A stretch of DNA of 64,000 bases from Micromonospora antibiotica (lineage in GTDB: Bacteria; Actinomycetota; Actinomycetes; Mycobacteriales; Micromonosporaceae): contig NZ_JAGFWR010000029.1 of NCBI RefSeq assembly GCF_017599305.1, positions 1 through 64,000 of the forward strand, written 5' to 3'. A model generated the notes under the pieces. The model had not been told where the DNA came from, searched no databases, and saw only the letters and a program-made list of their open reading frames with translations. The translations under genes and the position numbers were made by a program. This document shows, one piece after another, positions 61,121 to 64,000 of the stretch (positions within the stretch are counted from its first letter, which is position 1; every line of letters begins with the position of its first letter).

Positions 61121-61828
61121 GTGCGGGACATCGGCGGACTCTGGGCGGACCTGACCGATCTGGTCTTCCCGACCGGTTGTGCCGGCTGCGGTCGGCGGGA
61201 CGACACCCTGCGGCGGGGCTGCTGCCCGCGCTGCGTATGCCAGCTCGCCGCGCTGCGGCCGGTGCCGGCCCGTCCCACCCCGCCTCCGCCGGACCTGCCG
61301 CCCTGCCACGCCCTCGGCCCGTACGCGGGCCCGCTGCGGGAGGTGCTGCTGTCGTACAAGGAGCGGGGTCGGCACGGGTTGGCCCGGCCGCTGGGCGGGT
61401 TGCTGGCGGAGGTGGTGGCGGCGGCGGTGGGTCCGGCCCGGCCGGTGCTGCTGGTGCCGGTGCCGGACCGGGCGGCGGCGGCCCGGGCCCGCTACGGCGA
61501 CCACCTGACCCGGTTGGCCCGGCACGCGGCGGTCCGGTTGCGGGGGGCCGGCTGGGACGTGCGGACGGCGGTGCCGGTGCGGGCCCTGCCCCGGCCGGAT
61601 TCGGTGGAGCTGGACCAGGCGGGGCGGGCCGAGGCGGCGGCGTCGGCGTTCCGGCTGCGGGCGGGGTGGGCCGGGCGTGGTGCGGGTGGCCGGACGGTGG
61701 TGGTGCTGGACGACATCCTCACCACCGGGGCCACCCTGGCGGCGCTGAGTCGGACCTTGCGTGCGGCGGGAATGACGCCATATGGCGCGGCCGTGTTGGG
61801 TGCAACGCAAAAGCGGCGGCATTGGTGA
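61121..61828 (+). CDS. ComF-family phosphoribosyltransferase-like protein
   Basis: 235 residues from GTG 61121. An N-terminal zinc-ribbon (TGCAGCGRRDDTL, GCCPRCVCQL) precedes a type I phosphoribosyltransferase fold with the PRPP motif TVVVLDDILTTGATLA. ComF proteins act in DNA uptake or recombination in some bacteria; in actinobacteria the role is unclear. It corresponds to Rv3242c, between lpqB and hpf. An upstream in-frame ATG at 61070 would overlap lpqB and is not preferred. Confidence 0.87.
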   Translation: MRDIGGLWADLTDLVFPTGCAGCGRRDDTLRRGCCPRCVCQLAALRPVPARPTPPPPDLPPCHALGPYAGPLREVLLSYKERGRHGLARPLGGLLAEVVAAAVGPARPVLLVPVPDRAAAARARYGDHLTRLARHAAVRLRGAGWDVRTAVPVRALPRPDSVELDQAGRAEAAASAFRLRAGWAGRGAGGRTVVVLDDILTTGATLAALSRTLRAAGMTPYGAAVLGATQKRRHW

Positions 61829-62078
61829 CGCAACGTGTTTCCGTTTCACCCCATGGTGTTGGTTGCTGTTAATTCTCTGAGGGTTTCCCACAACCGGGGG
61901 TGACTGTCGGCCGAACAGGAGTTAGCGTTTTCGTGTCGGGGTAGGAAGGGTTCCCCACCCGTCCCCGACGGTGGAAGGAGGCGTAGCCGTACCTGACCGG
62001 TCGACGCTCCCAGGGGCCCTCCCGAGGTTGCTCGACCGGATTCGAAGATCAGCCGACCATCCGGAAAAGGGAGGTCAC

Positions 62079-62705
62079 GTGGACATCGTGGTCAAGGGTC
62101 GAAACGTCGAAGTGCCGGACCATTACCGGGTACACGTAGCCGAGAAACTCGCGAAAATCGAACGCTACGATCACAAGCTCATCCGGGTCGATGTGGAGCT
62201 GTTCCACGAGCGCAATCCCCGGCAGTCCGACACCTGCCAGCGAGTGGAGATCACCTGTGTCTCCCGTGGGCCGGTGATCAGGGCAGAGGCCTGCACGAAC
62301 GACTTCTACAGCGCGCTGGACGCGGCCATCGCCAAGCTGGACACCCGACTGCGCCGGGCGGCCGACCGCCGCCGCGTACACCGGGGCCGGCATGCGCCGA
62401 TCTCCGTCGCCGCCGCCACCGCCGGTCTGCCGGTGGCCGGCTTGGACGACGTCGCCGCCCCCGCCGGCGGCACCGCCACCGCGACCGCCGTCGAGGAGCG
62501 CCCGGAGGAGCACGACGACCAGCCCTGGCATATCGCCCGGGCCAAGGTGCACCCCGCCGACCCGATGACGGTCGACGACGCCCTGTTCCAGATGGAACTC
62601 GTCGGTCACGACTTCTATCTGTTTCACGACAAGGAGTCCGGCCGCCCCAGCGTCGTCTACCGCCGCCACGCCTACGACTACGGCATCATCTCCCTAGACA
62701 CCTAA
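62079..62705 (+). CDS. hpf: Ribosome hibernation promoting factor (long form)
   Basis: 208 residues from GTG 62079, 4 bases after GGGAGG; an earlier ATG at 61971 is less convincing. The N-terminal domain (VDIVVKGRNVEVPDHYRVHVAEKLAKIERY) binds the 30S subunit; the C-terminal domain (VDDALFQMELVGHDFYLFHDKESG, VVYRRHAYDYGII) drives 100S dimer formation. A variable linker of about 60 residues joins them. A 7-bp stem (GTCGGGG/CCCCGAC, around 61936-61969) lies in the leader. A palindrome follows. Confidence 0.95.
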   Translation: MDIVVKGRNVEVPDHYRVHVAEKLAKIERYDHKLIRVDVELFHERNPRQSDTCQRVEITCVSRGPVIRAEACTNDFYSALDAAIAKLDTRLRRAADRRRVHRGRHAPISVAAATAGLPVAGLDDVAAPAGGTATATAVEERPEEHDDQPWHIARAKVHPADPMTVDDALFQMELVGHDFYLFHDKESGRPSVVYRRHAYDYGIISLDT

Positions 62706-62757
62706 ACCCATCCCCCCCCGCCCCCGCCCCCGCCCCCCTCCGCCCCCGCCCGCTCGC

Positions 62758-62817
62758 GGTGATCAAGAAGTTTGCGTCAGCTACGAAGATCGAATTGACG
62801 TAAACCTCTTGATCACC
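62758..62817. repeat. Dispersed palindrome, copy 2
   Basis: 22-bp arms (62758-62779 and 62796-62817) with two non-paired or G-T positions and a 16-base loop. The core GGTGATCAAGA-GTTTGCGTCA matches copy 1 (10403-10470) except at the middle. It lies between the convergent ends of hpf and the GNAT gene, with a C-rich left flank and a G-rich right flank. The GNAT stop codon lies inside it. Confidence 0.85.
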
Positions 62818-63967
62818 CGGGAGGTGGGGGTGGGGGCGGGGAAGAGGGCGGGGGAGGGGGGTCGGTGGGGAGGTGGGACCAGAGGAGGGTGTCGGGGCGG
62901 GGGGTTTCGGGTGTCGGGGCGGGGAGGCGGGCACGCATGAGGCCCTCCCGGTGGAAGCCGGCCCGGGTCAGGACGCGCTGGGAGGCGGTGTTCCACGGGG
63001 CGGTGCCGGCCCAGAGGCGGGCCAGACCCACCGGGCCGAACGCCCAGCCGGCCACCAGCCGGACCGCACGGGTGGCCAGTCCCCGGCCGCGCGCCTCGGG
63101 CAGCAGGCTGTAGCCGATCATCGCCTGGCCGGTGGCCGGCTCGTCGTGGATCAGTGCGCAACCGCCGACCATCGTGCCGGTCACCGCGTCGCACAGCGCG
63201 AAGTCGGCCGCCCGGCCGGCCAGCCAGTCGCTCTCGGCGACGGCACAGCGCCGGTCGATGTCCGCCCGGGTCGGTGGGACCGGACGGACCCGGGTCGCCA
63301 CCACCTCGGGGCGGGTGTGCAGCCGGTGCAGCACCTCGGCGTCGGCCGGGGCGAGCCGGCGCAGGGTCACCACCGCGTCGGTGAGCCGGCCGTCGGGCAG
63401 GTCCGGCAGCAGGCGCGGGACCGGGCCGGGCGGGTCGTCGGCGAGGCGTACCCAGGCGAGCAGGTCGTACCGGTCGCCGTCGCGGTCCAGGCCGGCTGCC
63501 CGGCGTACCCCCTCCAGGTGGAAGCCGGCGGCCAGCGCGACCCGCTGGCTGGCCGGGTTCTCGGCCCTGATCAGCAGCTCCAGCCGGGCCAGGCCGGCCT
63601 GGAACGCGGCCGCCGCCAGGGCCCGGGTGGTGGCGGTGGCGATCCCGCGCCGCCGGGCCCGCGGTGCCACCCAGTAGCCCAGCTCCGCCTGCCCCCGGCC
63701 CGGCGCCACCTGGCTGAGCCCGGCCCCGCCGACCAGCCGGTCGGTCCCGGCATCGACGATCGCGTACGCGGCGCCGCCGCTGCGCCACGCCGCCGGGGCG
63801 CCCTCGGAGATCCACCAGTGCGCGTCGGCGACCGTGTACGGCTGCGGCATCACCGGGTTGAACCGCAGGTTCACCGGATCGTCGCGGCCGGCGGCGAGGT
63901 CCTCGGCGTCGTCCGGCCGGAACGGCCGCAGCCGCACCGGTCCGGCCTCGATGACCTCCGGGGTCAC
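62813..63967 (-). CDS. Tandem GNAT-family N-acetyltransferase
   Basis: 384 residues from GTG 63967. Two GNAT domains: the first has the acetyl-CoA loop in GYWVAPRARRRGIATATTRAL and ENPASQRVALAAGF, the second in GYSLLPEARGRGLATRAVRL and NTASQRVLTRAGF. It probably acetylates amines of an antibiotic, protein N-terminus or metabolite (RimJ/RimL-like). The last 20 residues are mostly proline, read from the G-rich flank of the palindrome, and its stop codon falls in the palindrome arm. A possible in-frame end of an upstream gene lies at 63969-64000. Confidence 0.88.
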   Translation of the reverse strand: MTPEVIEAGPVRLRPFRPDDAEDLAAGRDDPVNLRFNPVMPQPYTVADAHWWISEGAPAAWRSGGAAYAIVDAGTDRLVGGAGLSQVAPGRGQAELGYWVAPRARRRGIATATTRALAAAAFQAGLARLELLIRAENPASQRVALAAGFHLEGVRRAAGLDRDGDRYDLLAWVRLADDPPGPVPRLLPDLPDGRLTDAVVTLRRLAPADAEVLHRLHTRPEVVATRVRPVPPTRADIDRRCAVAESDWLAGRAADFALCDAVTGTMVGGCALIHDEPATGQAMIGYSLLPEARGRGLATRAVRLVAGWAFGPVGLARLWAGTAPWNTASQRVLTRAGFHREGLMRARLPAPTPETPRPDTLLWSHLPTDPPPPPSSPPPPPPPG

Positions 63968-64000
63968 GTCAGGTCCTCGCCAGGCTCGATGGTCCGTGGG

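Noticed and set aside
61971..62078. Extended N-terminus of HPF from ATG 61971
   Set aside because: The added 36 residues are not part of the family, and GGGAGG directly precedes the GTG at 62079.

Overview
The window is high-G+C actinobacterial chromosome. Gene content and order point to a member of the Micromonosporaceae, probably Micromonospora or a close relative; this is inferred from style and synteny, not from a marker gene. Signs are heavy use of GTG starts, 4-base stop/start overlaps (GTGA, ATGA), coenzyme F420 genes, WhiB and MtrAB-LpqB regulators, and an XRE-DUF397 pair. No rRNA, tRNA or CRISPR array was found.

Backbone. The two flanks carry the conserved actinobacterial block known in mycobacteria around Rv3240c-Rv3262. 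On the left are fbiB-fbiA (116-2224, minus), a small membrane protein, fbiC (3430), a DUF4331 secreted cluster (6079-8304), whiB (8780), a zincin-like protein (9359-9808, minus) and a DUF3499 protein (9962). On the right are a phosphomannomutase (38227), a Trm112-like protein, an SIS-domain isomerase, a CDF cation transporter, manA (42153), ahcY (43776), an efeUOB iron-uptake operon (45839-49245), RDD and SpoIIM membrane proteins, a tightly overlapped DUF58/MoxR/DUF4350/DUF4129 operon (51398-56553, minus), mtrA-mtrB-lpqB (56767-61113), a comF-like gene, hpf (62079) and a double GNAT acetyltransferase (62813-63967, minus).

Accessory insert (about 10.4-38 kb) between the DUF3499 gene and the phosphomannomutase. 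The first part is a polyamine/GABA catabolic island: an amine-oxidase-like FAD enzyme, a class III aminotransferase, an Lrp regulator, a potDABC transporter, a saccharopine-dehydrogenase-like enzyme, agmatinase, gabT and two aldehyde dehydrogenases. Together these could take agmatine or putrescine through 4-aminobutyraldehyde and GABA to succinate. Within it lie a DUF397 regulator module and a HigBA-type toxin-antitoxin locus whose toxin gene is broken by two 1-base insertions. The second part (28.9-35.2 kb) is a polymorphic-toxin locus. It holds a YwqJ-like deaminase/SUKH-3 fusion, divergent from a YbaB-like protein, a WXG100-like protein and a 1346-residue toxin. The toxin has a papain-fold glutamine-deamidase-like domain and a C-terminal domain that looks like a RelA/SpoT (p)ppGpp-synthetase fold. 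A 96-residue candidate immunity protein overlaps its 3' end.

Unusual DNA. Two copies of a roughly 62-70 bp palindrome sit in convergent intergenic gaps (10403-10470 and 62758-62817). Repeat-built leader ORFs that start and stop inside GTGA junctions precede potC and the CDF gene, and a related 60-bp repeat pair precedes gabT. These leaders and the RelA/SpoT-like toxin tip are the best candidates for something not yet described.
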